A DNA stretch of 64,000 nt from Bradyrhizobium sp. ORS 285 (GTDB taxonomy: Bacteria; Pseudomonadota; Alphaproteobacteria; Rhizobiales; Xanthobacteraceae), in NCBI RefSeq assembly GCF_900176205.1, contig NZ_LT859959.1, forward strand, positions 6,561,001 to 6,625,000, in the 5' to 3' direction. The notes below the pieces were generated by a model. The model had not been told where the DNA came from. It ran no database searches and saw nothing but the letters and a program-made list of their open reading frames with translations. Positions 34,160 to 44,273 of this stretch are shown here, in pieces. Positions within the stretch are counted from its first letter, which is position 1. Each line of letters starts with the position of its first letter. Made by a program: the position numbers and the translations under genes.

Positions 34160-35209
34160 CTAGGCCGCACCCACGCCCATGAACCTCGCGGCGTCTTCGG
34201 GCAGCAACTGAGGCCGCAGCATCTCCCGAAGCTGGGTTCTCCCGAACGCGCGGAGATCTTCGTTGAAGTCCTCCAGGCGCGGACAAAGTGCGACCGCCTC
34301 AATGCCGGAGTCCAGCGCACGTGTCGTCAAAGCCTTCGCCGCACTGACACCTGCGGCATCGGCATCGACAGCGACATAGAGCCGGCGCAGCGTGGCCGGC
34401 CACAGCAGCGTGGCGAGATGATTGGCCGAGAGTGCGGCGACAACCGGCAAGGTCGGCAGCACCGTGCGCAACGACAGCATGGTCTCGATGCCCTCTCCGG
34501 CCGCCAGCACATCGTCACCGATGCCGAAGCGAACGGCATGTCCGAGCAGATCGCCCATCGCCCGCCGCGGCGAATCGATCGGCGCCTTGCCAAGTCTGCG
34601 ATCGTCGAAGCCGTCGGGATCGAGCCAGGTTCGATGGACGCCCGTGATGCGGCCCTTGAGATCGGTCACAGCGGCAATCAGCGCCGGCCAGGTCTCCACA
34701 ACGTCTGTGTCTTCCGGACGATAGAAGCAGCGCGGATGAAAGCGGAGAGCATCGGTGCTGACTGGCGGGTCGATCCCGCGGTTTGCGAGATAGGTCTCTC
34801 CGAGCGTCCCAGGCAACGGCTGAGCCATTCCAAACAGGCGACGGGCCGCTTTGATCGCATCGCGCGGGCGGACGACCTTGGTCTCCACAGGGGGCTCGCG
34901 CTGCCACCGGGGCAGCTTCAGGAAGCGGCGCGCCTCCTCGGCAATCTCGCGGAAGCTTTGCAGGCCACACGTCGTCCCGATGATGTCGAGCAGATCACCA
35001 TGCTCGCCGGTCGCGGCATCTACCCATTTGCCGGCTGCTCCCTTCGATGAGGCGTGCAGCCGGACGAACAGCGACCGGCCGGGCGTGTTGTTGACGTCGC
35101 CGACCAGCCAATAGCGTCCTTCGCGCCGGCCCTGGGAGAGATAGTGACGACACACCGCCTCGGCCTCACGCGCAAGCCGGTGTGCCAGTTCGGACGCGTC
35201 ACCTGCCAT
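34160..35209 (-). CDS. Toprim-domain primase-like protein (DUF7146 type)
   Basis: A ~349-residue protein. The N-terminal half resembles the zinc-less primase-associated DUF7146 region (WLVGDVNNTPGRSLFVRLHA). The C-terminal half has a Toprim core with catalytic Glu in LAAGEGIETMLSLR and the acidic pair in LYVAVDADAAGVSAAK. It probably acts in nucleic-acid processing during establishment of transferred DNA. The ATG at 35209 shares bases with the stop of the methylase-helicase gene (TGATG); a GTG one codon earlier is possible. Intact. Confidence 0.9.
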   Translation of the reverse strand: MAGDASELAHRLAREAEAVCRHYLSQGRREGRYWLVGDVNNTPGRSLFVRLHASSKGAAGKWVDAATGEHGDLLDIIGTTCGLQSFREIAEEARRFLKLPRWQREPPVETKVVRPRDAIKAARRLFGMAQPLPGTLGETYLANRGIDPPVSTDALRFHPRCFYRPEDTDVVETWPALIAAVTDLKGRITGVHRTWLDPDGFDDRRLGKAPIDSPRRAMGDLLGHAVRFGIGDDVLAAGEGIETMLSLRTVLPTLPVVAALSANHLATLLWPATLRRLYVAVDADAAGVSAAKALTTRALDSGIEAVALCPRLEDFNEDLRAFGRTQLREMLRPQLLPEDAARFMGVGAA

Positions 35210-38200
35210 CACGTCCGCTCCCGCCCGCGGACATCAGCAATCGGAAACCGCTCCAGAACCTTGGCCAGAACCGCAGCGCCGCTTGGATCAGTCGGGATGA
35301 ACATCCTGAGCTTCCAGGAGATGATCTCGCCGAACAGCCCGTAGGCCCTGAGACAGTCCCTGAGGCCTTCAGCGAAGCCAGATAGCTCAATGCGAACGAC
35401 GCTCATGACGCGGACGCGCCGGAGCTGCAGGCCTTCGGCGAGGTCGAGCGCGTAATCGTCGCGCAGCAGCGCCGCGAACGCGTCCTCGGGCGCGAGCACG
35501 GGAGCCTCCCTCGACATGGCCGAGACCCAGCTGAGCGGGACCTTGCGGCCAATGATGCGCTCGCCCGCGTCGGTCTGAAGCCGGTAGACGCGCGTGAACT
35601 CCTGCGGAAGGCGCTTCCAGATCGGCAGCAGCAGGCCCGTGACGAGATAGATCGTGCTCGTCGAGAACTCCGGAATCGACGCGAGCTGCGCCGTCCAGCC
35701 CGCCTTGAACTGCTCACGATCCGCTTCCACCCAATCGTGCTCGGCGAGCTTTGCGAGCGGCAAAGTCTGGCGTCCCATCGGCCCGATCAAATGGACGCGC
35801 CGCTCAATCTCTCCGTCGTCGAGCAGACCGCTCAGCGCCGGCAGTTGGATTGCTGCGCGCCCGGTTCGGATATTGCGCAGCGGAACGGCGCGGCGTTGCA
35901 GGAGCCGTTCCAGGGCCTCGTTGAGCGGCAGCGGCTGGTTGCGGTCACGCTGGGTGATGGTGACGAGATGGGTCTCTGCGCCCGTGGCCGGATGGCTGTA
36001 GATCGTCCTCCGGCCGGTGACGACTAAGCTCTCGGCGCGCAGCGTCTCCAAGCCGACGTCCAAGGTTCCGGAGGCGATCGCTCCCTCGATACGCGCCGCA
36101 AGCAATTGCTCGAACACCATGAACAAGATGTTCTGCAGCTCGATCGTGAGCGCCAGCAGCCGGTTCAGGAACGTCGTGATCGGCGGCAGCTCGTCGCGCA
36201 GGCCGTTCTCGTCCGTCAACTTCAATCCCGTTGCCTGCTCGAAGCGCTCCAGCGAGCAGCTGCCGACTTGGCCGCGGACCAGAAGCCCATAAAGCTGGCG
36301 CAAGGCATCGCGGGCGTGCGGACTTTCGAGATTGTCCTCCGGGCGGAACAGCCCCTGCCCGCCGGTCTGGCGCTGGCCGCGGGTGATGGCCCCTAACGTG
36401 TCGAGCCGTCGGGCAATCGTGGACAGGAAGCGCTTCTCGGCCTTCACGTTGGTCGCGATCGGCCGAAACAGCGGCGGCTGCGCCTGGTTGGTGCGGTTGG
36501 TCCGCCCAAGCCCCTGGATCGCAGCGTCCGCCTTCCAGCCCGGCTCCAGCAGATAGTGGACGCGCTGCCGCGTGTTCTTCGCCGACAGCTCGGCGTGATA
36601 GCTACGACCAGTCCCTCCGGCATCGGAGAACACCAAGACGCGTTTCTGGTCATCCATGAAGGCCGCCGCCTCCGCCAGATTCGCGGAGGCCGCCCGGGTC
36701 TCGACCACAAGCCGATCACGCATACGAACAATACGCCTGGAACGGCCGGTCACCTCGGCGACCACATCGGTGCCGAAGCGCTGGACGATCTGGTCGAGCG
36801 CGCCGGGTACCGGTGCAAGCGAGGCGAGCCGCTCGATCATCTCCGTCCGCCGCGCCACTGCCTCACGACACTCGACGGGCTGGCCGTCACGAGTGACAGG
36901 TCGCGAGGACAGGTTGCCCTCGCCGTCAGTGAACGGCTCATAGAGCTGGACCGGGAAGGAATGGGCGAGATAGTCGAGGACGTATTCGCGCGGCGTGATG
37001 TCGACCTGCACGTCTCCCCATTCCTCCGTCGGGATTTCCGCGAGCCGGCGCTCCGTCAAGGCCTCCCCGGTGGAGACGATCTGGATGACCGCAGCGTGTC
37101 CGGCATCGAGATCCCGCTTGATTGCGTTGATCAGGGTCGGCGTCTTCATCGAGGTCAGGAGATGCCCGAAGAAGCGCTGCTTGGCGGATTCGAAGGCTGA
37201 GCGTGCCGCCGACTTGGCCTGTGCATTGAGCGTCCCGGTTGCGCCGGTGATGTTGGCCGCGCGCATCGCGGCTTCGAGATTGTTGTGAATGACCGCAAAC
37301 GCCTCGGCATAGGCGTCGTAAATCCGGACCTGTTCATCCGTGAGCCGATGCTCGAGCAACTCATATTCGACGCCCTCGAAGGACAGCGAACGCGCTGCAT
37401 ACAGACCGAGCGCCTTGAGATCCCTGGCCATCACCTCCATCGCCGCGACGCCACCCTCCTCGATCGCCGCCACGAAATCCGCGCGCGTCGCAAACGGGAA
37501 GTCGGCACCGCCCCACAATCCGAGTCGCTGGGCATAAGCGAGGTTGTGGACGGTGGTCGCACCTGTTGCCGAGACGTAGATGACGCGGGCATTCGGCAGT
37601 GCGTGCTGCAAGCGCAAGCCAGCGCGACCCTGCTGTGAAGCCGCCTGCTCGCCCCGATCGCCCTTGTTGCCCGCGGCGTTCTGCATCGCATGGCTCTCGT
37701 CGAAGATGATCACGCCATCGAAGTCGCGCCCCACCCAATCGAAGATTTGGCGGACGCGGGAAAGCTTCTCGCCCCTCTCGTCGGTCCGTAGCGTGGCGTA
37801 GGTCGTAAAAAGGATGGCTTCATCGAGCCGGATCGGCGTGCCCTGGCGGAAGCGCGACAGCGGCGTCACCAAGAGCCGCTCCATGCCGAGCGCCGCCCAA
37901 TCCCGCTGGGCGTCCTCGATCAGCTTATCGGACTTGCTGACCCAGATCGCGTGGCGACGGCCCTTCAGCCAATTGTCGAGCAGAATGCCTGCGACCTGGC
38001 GACCCTTGCCCGCACCGGTGCCATCGCCGAGGAACCAGCCGCGCCGGAAACGCACCGCTCCCTCGGCGCCATCGCCGGCTGCGCGGACTTGGTCGAAGGT
38101 CTCATCGACGCTCCAGGAGCCTGCGAGGAATCCACCATGCGCCTCGCCGGCGTAGATGAGGCTCTCGAGCTGAGCATCGGAGAGAACGCCGTTGCTGACG

Positions 38201-39522
38201 AGTTGAGGCAGCACATGCGGCCGATACGTGGGCTTGGGCGGCAAGACCGAAGCCATCGCCGCTGATTGCACCAACTTTGTCGGATGAGGTTTCGCTCCAA
38301 CAATTCGGATCGACTGTAGCCGATACGCCTCATAGAGCGCCTCGGTCAGGCGAGGTCCGTCCTCGGACATATCCTCCACGAGTTCATAGGCGAGCTCGCA
38401 GCCGGCCGGCTCGCGGGCCGGCGCCGACGAAGGTTCGCAGGCAGCAAGCGGGACGCGCCCTGCTCTCGCACGGAGACCAACGGGCTCCCCCGCCGGCGCG
38501 ACGAGCCGACCCACCATCGGCAGCCGGGGCGGCACGAGCGCCGTGATCCAGTCGAGCAAGGTCCGGACATCCGGTGCCATTCCCGCCGACTGCGGAAACA
38601 CGCAAGGATCCTGCGCCGGCTGCTTGTCGATCACCAGCAAGCGCGTGGCAGTCGTCGTGCCTTGTCGTGCGTAGACCGATCCGTCGATCGCAGCGGAGAA
38701 CACGAGAAGACCTCGCTCCTGCAGGCGCACGAAGGCGTCCGTCCAGGTCGGATTGTCCGGCGCAAAGCCAGCGGCAGTAATAGCGACGAGGCGCCCGCCC
38801 TCTCCAAGCCGAGCAAGCGCTGAAGACACATGGCGCAACGTCGTATCGGCCTGGGGCCGATCCACATTCACCGTTGCCGAGAACGGCGGGTTCATCAGGA
38901 CCACGCTCGGGACGCGCGCCCTATCGAGATAGTCATCGATCTGCGCAGCGTCGAAGCGCGTCATGGTCAGCCCTGCGAACACCAGATTGAGCAACGCTGC
39001 GCGGCTTGCAGCGAGCTCGTTGAGCAGAAGCGAGCCGCCGGCGAGCTCCGCGAAGATAGCGAGGCTCCCGGTCCCTGCGGACGGCTCCAGGACGCGATCG
39101 GCCGAGGTCACCTGCGCCGCCGCGGCCGCGGCAAGCGCCAACGGCAGCGGCGTCGAGAACTGTTGGAAGCTCTGGCTCTCCATCGAGCGCCTGGTATGGC
39201 TCGGCAGAAGCGCTGCGATCTTGCTGACCATTGGCAGCATGGCCGAGGGGCTGCCATTGCTGGCCTTGATGATCGCTGGGCCGTACTTGGCGAGGAACAG
39301 AACGGCGGCGATCTCGCAGGCCTCGTACGCCGTCTTCCAGTCCCAGCTGCCTTCGGCATCACTGGCGCCGAAGACGGTCTGCATGGCGTGGCGCAGGCAC
39401 CTCGCATCGATGCGCTCGCCGCGGGCAAGATTTTGGAGCAGCAGCTCGGCGGCACGATGGGTGGCTTTGGCGCGAGCAAGGAGAGCGAAGGGAGCCGCAG
39501 GGCAGCTCGTCTCGGTGACCAT
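35209..39522 (-). CDS. Giant methylase-helicase of the strawberry-notch type
   Basis: A 1437-residue protein. An N-terminal N6-adenine-methylase-like domain has the AdoMet motif VLEPSAGTGSLAI (~residues 145-157) and catalytic motif NPPF (~211). A superfamily-2 helicase-like part has Walker A GDGTGAGKGRQVAG (~500), Walker B IIFDESHAMQN (~610) and a motif-VI-like GLGRTNRTNQ in the C-terminal half, followed by a strawberry-notch-type C-terminal region. Such proteins are typical of the leading region of this element class and may protect or remodel incoming DNA. The start at 39522 (MVTETSCPAAP) is the family start. No disruption seen. Confidence 0.93.
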   Translation of the reverse strand: MVTETSCPAAPFALLARAKATHRAAELLLQNLARGERIDARCLRHAMQTVFGASDAEGSWDWKTAYEACEIAAVLFLAKYGPAIIKASNGSPSAMLPMVSKIAALLPSHTRRSMESQSFQQFSTPLPLALAAAAAAQVTSADRVLEPSAGTGSLAIFAELAGGSLLLNELAASRAALLNLVFAGLTMTRFDAAQIDDYLDRARVPSVVLMNPPFSATVNVDRPQADTTLRHVSSALARLGEGGRLVAITAAGFAPDNPTWTDAFVRLQERGLLVFSAAIDGSVYARQGTTTATRLLVIDKQPAQDPCVFPQSAGMAPDVRTLLDWITALVPPRLPMVGRLVAPAGEPVGLRARAGRVPLAACEPSSAPAREPAGCELAYELVEDMSEDGPRLTEALYEAYRLQSIRIVGAKPHPTKLVQSAAMASVLPPKPTYRPHVLPQLVSNGVLSDAQLESLIYAGEAHGGFLAGSWSVDETFDQVRAAGDGAEGAVRFRRGWFLGDGTGAGKGRQVAGILLDNWLKGRRHAIWVSKSDKLIEDAQRDWAALGMERLLVTPLSRFRQGTPIRLDEAILFTTYATLRTDERGEKLSRVRQIFDWVGRDFDGVIIFDESHAMQNAAGNKGDRGEQAASQQGRAGLRLQHALPNARVIYVSATGATTVHNLAYAQRLGLWGGADFPFATRADFVAAIEEGGVAAMEVMARDLKALGLYAARSLSFEGVEYELLEHRLTDEQVRIYDAYAEAFAVIHNNLEAAMRAANITGATGTLNAQAKSAARSAFESAKQRFFGHLLTSMKTPTLINAIKRDLDAGHAAVIQIVSTGEALTERRLAEIPTEEWGDVQVDITPREYVLDYLAHSFPVQLYEPFTDGEGNLSSRPVTRDGQPVECREAVARRTEMIERLASLAPVPGALDQIVQRFGTDVVAEVTGRSRRIVRMRDRLVVETRAASANLAEAAAFMDDQKRVLVFSDAGGTGRSYHAELSAKNTRQRVHYLLEPGWKADAAIQGLGRTNRTNQAQPPLFRPIATNVKAEKRFLSTIARRLDTLGAITRGQRQTGGQGLFRPEDNLESPHARDALRQLYGLLVRGQVGSCSLERFEQATGLKLTDENGLRDELPPITTFLNRLLALTIELQNILFMVFEQLLAARIEGAIASGTLDVGLETLRAESLVVTGRRTIYSHPATGAETHLVTITQRDRNQPLPLNEALERLLQRRAVPLRNIRTGRAAIQLPALSGLLDDGEIERRVHLIGPMGRQTLPLAKLAEHDWVEADREQFKAGWTAQLASIPEFSTSTIYLVTGLLLPIWKRLPQEFTRVYRLQTDAGERIIGRKVPLSWVSAMSREAPVLAPEDAFAALLRDDYALDLAEGLQLRRVRVMSVVRIELSGFAEGLRDCLRAYGLFGEIISWKLRMFIPTDPSGAAVLAKVLERFPIADVRGRERT

Positions 39523-39725
39523 GGTGAAGAGCCTCAAGGGAGAGCGAGGATGCGGATTGGCCGCCGAACGCTCTCTCTTGTCGGGCGACCTCACCCGCGC
39601 TGCCCCACCTCTCTCACTCTCCCCCCTCTCTTCAGTTCATTGATGACCTGCATGACAAAGCCCGGCCGACCTGGCCGGGCTTCCATCATCGATATCTCCA
39701 CACTCGGGCCGCTCCGAACCGGGGG

Positions 39726-41852
39726 TCACTCCGCAGCGATGATCTCCTCGACTTCGTCAGCGCCCTCTGTCGCTTCCTCATCCTCGCTGAGGAAAGCCGG
39801 CAGGCCGTCGCCACCTTCGCCTTCAGCTGCCGGAGCGACATCAGTCTCTGCTCCTCGCAGTGGCTCCGGCAACCAGCCGCTGCCATCGAGCAATCGCTCG
39901 GCTTCGCGCGCCATGTCCGGCTTCTTGAGATGCTCGATGAGCTGGACCGAGGCCTCGCCCTTGGCCTCGCGCACGGTCTGCAGGATCCGATGCTTGGTGA
40001 CGCGGCCGAGATAGTTGTCCACAGTGGGCTTCCAGCCGGCACTGATCATGTCGAGCCCGACGGCGCGCGACAGCCGGTCCGCCTGTTCGAGGCGACCACG
40101 GACGCCGTGCGCAGATAGGCGCCCTTGATGCACCCGGCTGGCCGGCTCCGAGATTGCGTTCACGGCCTGCGCCGCGCAATGGGCGAAGAGCTCGGCCTGC
40201 GCCGTCCCATCCATTGCCGTCAGTACCGTCCAGAGGTCCTTGTCGCTTGCCGGCAGCTTTGCTTTCCAGGCTGCGTGACGGGCGGCAATCGCCTTTGCCG
40301 GGATGCTGTCCTGCAGAGCCGGCGGCTGCTCCGGAAAGCTCTGGCTGCGCAGCGAGATCTCCAGGCAATTGAGCGCGGAGCCGAACGGATAGAACGTCGC
40401 CAGCACGAAGCTGTGCAGCACCGCCTGGAAGGCGACCTGCGGCTGCCGACCCAGCGCATCGCGCAAAGCGAGCGTGCGATAGGCCGAAAGCTCGCTGATC
40501 AGCCGTTCCGGCAAGGGCCGTTCGACGTCCTCCCCCTCTTGATCGGGCACCTCGCTCTGGCCGCCGCCGAGCACGATCGTCGGTGCCGTTGCCCTGACCT
40601 CCGCGTCCGGAATGCCGGTACATCCATCAGCGTCCGCCCCAGCTTCGGCACCCAGCTGGTCACTCGTCGCGGCGACCTCATCCTCCGGGCGGACGAAGCC
40701 ACGGGCGACCCGAAGCCGGCCCTCGGAGTCGACGCTGACGAACGCGCCGGCGCGCGCCATCTCCGCCGCATCGAAGATCATGGACCGTTCCTCGAATGAT
40801 TGCAGCGCCTCCTCGATCTCCCCAAGGCGTCGATCGACGTCCTCGGGCAGCTCATCGGCCTGACTATGGTCCGCCTCGAGCTTGGCCTGTTCGGCCCTCA
40901 GCGCTTCGATCGTTTCCTGCTCGTCCGCGGTGAGCTCGGCCGGCTCTCCCTGAAGCTCGCGCAAGCCATTGGAATGCCCGAATGGGAAGTCGACGGCGGC
41001 AGCGATCCACTTCCAGCCCTCGGCACCGATCCGCTCGGCCTCGGTCTGCAGCTTCTCCGCCACGAGGCGATCAAGCAGCGCGACATCCTCCAGCCAGCCG
41101 CCGTCGTCGGCCTCGAACAGATCCCGCAGCACCGCCCCGCCCGCATCCTCATAGGCGGCGAGCCCGACGAATTGGACCCTGCGATCGAAAGCCCGAACCG
41201 TCCGCTCCGTGAGCTGACGGCGGATCTGGTAAGGCGCATCACAGCCGGAGCGGCTGACCTTGTCCCAGACCTCCACCTGGCGCTCATGATCGGCCGTGAC
41301 GGTGAAGGCCATCAACTGCTCGAGCGTCATGCCGTCGGCGGCGTAGACATCGAGCAGCACAGGCGAGACAGCGGCCAGCCGCAAGCGCTGCTTGACGACC
41401 GCCACCGTCACGAAATGTCGCGCGGCAATCTCCTCCTCGCTCATGCCGCTGTCATGCAACGCCTGGAACGCGCGGAATTGGTCGAGGGGATGCAGACCGA
41501 TGCGCTGGTCGTTTTCAGCGAAGGAGTCATCCAGGGCCAAACCAGAATCGCGCACCACGCAAGGCACCGCCTGTGTTTTCGCCATCCGCTTCTGCTTCAC
41601 CAGGAGCTCGAGTGCCCGGTAGCGCCTGCCGCCCGCCGGCACCTCGAACATCCCGGTCTCCTGGCCCTCGTCATCGAGCACGGCGCGGACGTTCAAGCTC
41701 TGCAGCAGCGTCCGTTCGGCAATGCTCTCCGCCAGCTGCTCGATCGAGACGCCATCCTTGGTCCGGCGGACGTTGGACTGGCTCAGGACAAGCTTGTTGA
41801 AGGGAATGTCGCGCGACGGCGACAGCGTGATCTTCTGGGGAGTCTTGGTCAT
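39726..41852 (-). CDS. Large ParB/RepB/Spo0J-domain protein
   Basis: A 708-residue protein. The N-terminal ParB nuclease-like/CTPase domain (IPFNKLVLSQSNVRRTKDG; VPAGGRRYRALELL; ENDQRIGLHPLDQFRAF) is followed by an HTH-like segment (MSEEEIAARHFVTVAVVKQR). A long C-terminal region contains acidic stretches. It is much longer than a chromosomal ParB but usual for these elements. No ParA partner is present in the window, so a classical partition role is uncertain; it may act in DNA maintenance or regulation. Start at 41852 (MTKTPQKITLSP). Intact. Confidence 0.93.
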   Translation of the reverse strand: MTKTPQKITLSPSRDIPFNKLVLSQSNVRRTKDGVSIEQLAESIAERTLLQSLNVRAVLDDEGQETGMFEVPAGGRRYRALELLVKQKRMAKTQAVPCVVRDSGLALDDSFAENDQRIGLHPLDQFRAFQALHDSGMSEEEIAARHFVTVAVVKQRLRLAAVSPVLLDVYAADGMTLEQLMAFTVTADHERQVEVWDKVSRSGCDAPYQIRRQLTERTVRAFDRRVQFVGLAAYEDAGGAVLRDLFEADDGGWLEDVALLDRLVAEKLQTEAERIGAEGWKWIAAAVDFPFGHSNGLRELQGEPAELTADEQETIEALRAEQAKLEADHSQADELPEDVDRRLGEIEEALQSFEERSMIFDAAEMARAGAFVSVDSEGRLRVARGFVRPEDEVAATSDQLGAEAGADADGCTGIPDAEVRATAPTIVLGGGQSEVPDQEGEDVERPLPERLISELSAYRTLALRDALGRQPQVAFQAVLHSFVLATFYPFGSALNCLEISLRSQSFPEQPPALQDSIPAKAIAARHAAWKAKLPASDKDLWTVLTAMDGTAQAELFAHCAAQAVNAISEPASRVHQGRLSAHGVRGRLEQADRLSRAVGLDMISAGWKPTVDNYLGRVTKHRILQTVREAKGEASVQLIEHLKKPDMAREAERLLDGSGWLPEPLRGAETDVAPAAEGEGGDGLPAFLSEDEEATEGADEVEEIIAAE

Positions 41853-41964
41853 CGCTCGGTTCTCCACGGCGGGCGGTCCAAGAGCCTCTCTCTCAGGCCT
41901 TCAACCCGTCGCAAGGCACCTCTCGCCCTCTTGCTCTCCTCCGCTCGGCCCCGAAGCGCCGCGC

Positions 41965-42921
41965 TCACGCAGCGGCGCAATCCGCTCCGCTCGTCTCGAC
42001 CTGCCCATCCGCATCAGGTGCAAAGCCGAGGAGATAGCCGGCTACACGGCTTGCCTGGCTCGCTGCACGAACGATCGCGCGATTGTCTTCGCGCAAGACA
42101 TCGAGCCAGGCGCCGATATAGTCGGCATGGCGCACGGTCGGCACGATCCCGAGCGCGGCGCAGCTAAAGGCGGACGCGATCTCCGCGATCAGCTCCTCGA
42201 ATGCGTATTTGCTGCTTCCCAAACGGCCTGAGAGATCGCGGCTCAGCCGCGATGCGTGGCCACTTGCATGGGCGAGCTCGTGCAGAGCCGTGCGATGCCA
42301 GTTGATTGGCTCGAAGAAGGCGGCAGGCGGTGGCACCTGCACGAAATCTTCCACCGGAGCATAGAAGGCCCGCGGCCCCCCAATCCGGAAGTCGACGCCG
42401 CTGTTCGCGATCAGCGTCTCCACCACAGGCTCTACCACCCCAGGCGGCGGCGGTGGCGCAACGGTTGCGACATCCCCTGGCAAACTGTCGCATTGATCGG
42501 TGTTGAAGACGGTAAACCGCTTGAGAAACGGAATCGCCTGCGCCTCGTCGCCCACCTCATGGGCGCGCCGCCGCTCATCGGATGGGACAAAGCGGTCTGC
42601 ATAGACGACGGTGACACCGCGCTCGCCTTTGCGCACATGGCCGCCGACGGACAGCGCCTGCCGGAACGTCAGCCAGCTCTGGCCAGTGAATCCCTGCTCG
42701 ATCACTGCGCCCCAGAGGATCAAGACGTTGATCCCAGAGTATGGCCGCCCTGTCGTCGCATTGCTTGGAAGATTAAGCTGGGCCTTCGCCGCCTGCGTGC
42801 CCCACGGCTGCACCCAGGGCACACGGCCAGCTTCCAGCTCGGCGATGATCTTGCTCGTGATCTCCTCATAGAGGCTCGCCTGGCTCCCGCCAGCGCGCCC
42901 ACCAACTCTCCGTGCCTGCAT
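41965..42921 (-). CDS. ardC: ArdC-type antirestriction protein
   Basis: A 318-residue protein. The N-terminal single-stranded-DNA-binding domain (SLYEEITSKIIAELEAGRVP; SGINVLILWGAVIEQGF) is followed by a zincin-like metallopeptidase domain with the HExxH motif in RTALHELAHASGHASRL and the downstream Glu in YAFEELIAEIAS. ArdC proteins protect incoming DNA from host restriction on transfer. Its 5' end and upstream flank recur, decayed, at 59217-59429. Intact. Confidence 0.93.
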   Translation of the reverse strand: MQARRVGGRAGGSQASLYEEITSKIIAELEAGRVPWVQPWGTQAAKAQLNLPSNATTGRPYSGINVLILWGAVIEQGFTGQSWLTFRQALSVGGHVRKGERGVTVVYADRFVPSDERRRAHEVGDEAQAIPFLKRFTVFNTDQCDSLPGDVATVAPPPPPGVVEPVVETLIANSGVDFRIGGPRAFYAPVEDFVQVPPPAAFFEPINWHRTALHELAHASGHASRLSRDLSGRLGSSKYAFEELIAEIASAFSCAALGIVPTVRHADYIGAWLDVLREDNRAIVRAASQASRVAGYLLGFAPDADGQVETSGADCAAA

Positions 42922-43026
42922 CGCGGATCTCCGCGACGGGCGCGGCGAAACTCTCTCGCCGCTTCCAACCCGTCACAGCCAATCCGGCCTGCACTGTTGC
43001 TCTAGCTTACCGCGCACAGCATTACC

Positions 43027-43242
43027 TCAGGCGGCCAACTGGGCGAGAACATCTGCTCGCTCCAGAGTGGGTCTCAGCGCCTCGTCCGATACGTGCGTGT
43101 AGATCTCGGCCGTCGCGATACTCGAATGATCGAGTAGATGCTGAAGGAATCGTATGTCGACGCTACGCTCGATCAAGAGCGTTGCCGCCCTGTGCTTAAG
43201 CACATGCGCTCGTTCCAGCGACCTAGCGGCAGATTGGTGCAA
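43027..43242 (-). pseudogene. C-terminal fragment of a tyrosine recombinase (element integrase)
   Basis: Seventy-one codons reading HVLKHRAATLLIERSVDIRF then LLDHSSIATAEIYTHVSDEA, i.e. the last third of a phage-type integrase with the nucleophile Tyr. The HxLR-type box reads HVLKH, so the second catalytic Arg is replaced by Lys. The N-terminal two thirds are missing; homology stops near 43215-43242 where the Ku-side DNA begins. Without the rest it cannot catalyse integration. It lies 105 bp upstream of ardC, where such elements keep their integrase. Confidence 0.82.
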
Positions 43243-43343
43243 AGCAGATGACGTGGTCCCCAGATTCTAATCGGCCGCGATGTCGGAACCCGGCGCCCTC
43301 ATTCGTCTTGAATCCGGACCGCTTCAACCGGAGTTCCGCGTGC

Positions 43344-44273
43344 ATGGCCCCCCGCGCCAACTGGAAAGGCTTCCTGCGCCTGTCGCTCGTCACCTGCCCG
43401 GTGGCCCTCTACCCCGCCACGTCTGAGTCGGAGAAGATCAGCTTCAACCAGCTGAACCGGACGACGGGCCACCGGATCAAGTACGTCAAGGTCGACGCTG
43501 ACACCGGGGAAGAGGTCCCCAGCGAGGACATCGTCAAGGGCTATGAGCTCGAGAAGGGCCAGTACATCGAGGTCTCGAAGGAGGAGCTCGAGGAGATCGC
43601 CCTGGAGTCCACGCGCACGATCGAGATCGACGAATTCGTCGACAAGACCGACATCGACCCGCGCTATCTGATCCGCCCCTACTATCTGCGCCCGGACGGC
43701 AAGGTTGGCCATGACGCCTTCGCGGTGATCCGTGAGACGATCCGGGAGATGAACAAGGTCGCGATTGGCCGGATCGTGCTCACGAACCGCGAGCACATCA
43801 TCGCGCTCGAGCCGATGGACAAGGGCCTGGTCGGCACCCTGCTGCGGTACCCTTATGAGGTGCGGTCGGAGCAGGAACATTTCGACGAAATCCAGGACGT
43901 GAAGATCACGAAGGACATGCTGGATCTCGCCCGTCACATCGTGAACCAGAAGGCCGGCACGTTCTCGCCGGAGAAGTTCGAGGACCACTATGAGACGGCA
44001 CTGATCGACCTGATCAATCAGAAGCGTGCGGGCAAGACGATCCGCCCGAAGGATCGGCCGAAGGGCGAGAACGTGGTCGATCTGATGGAGGCGCTGCGAC
44101 GCTCGGTCGGGCAGCCAGCGCAGCCATCGGAGGCGGCCAAGCCCGCGAAGAAGCCGAAGAAGACTACCGCCGGCCAGAAGGAGATGCTGGTGCCGATCGC
44201 CGGCAAGAAGGCTGCCGCCAAGGAGGCGCCAGCGAAAAAGCCAGCCGCCGGCCATCAGCGGAAATCCGCTTGA
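43344..44273 (+). CDS. ku: Ku protein (bacterial NHEJ)
   Basis: A 309-residue prokaryotic Ku. The core ring-forming domain is MAPRANWKGFLRLSLVTCPV to YETALIDLI, with the usual RPYYLRPDGKVG and KDMLDLARHIVNQK segments. A Lys/Ala/Pro-rich C-terminal tail (AAKPAKKPKKTTAGQKEM onward) fits DNA-bridging extensions of Ku. It binds double-strand ends and recruits a LigD-type ligase; a ligase-only protein is at 18852. The start at 43344 is the family start. The next gene's TTG overlaps the Ku stop. Intact. Confidence 0.95.
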   Translation: MAPRANWKGFLRLSLVTCPVALYPATSESEKISFNQLNRTTGHRIKYVKVDADTGEEVPSEDIVKGYELEKGQYIEVSKEELEEIALESTRTIEIDEFVDKTDIDPRYLIRPYYLRPDGKVGHDAFAVIRETIREMNKVAIGRIVLTNREHIIALEPMDKGLVGTLLRYPYEVRSEQEHFDEIQDVKITKDMLDLARHIVNQKAGTFSPEKFEDHYETALIDLINQKRAGKTIRPKDRPKGENVVDLMEALRRSVGQPAQPSEAAKPAKKPKKTTAGQKEMLVPIAGKKAAAKEAPAKKPAAGHQRKSA

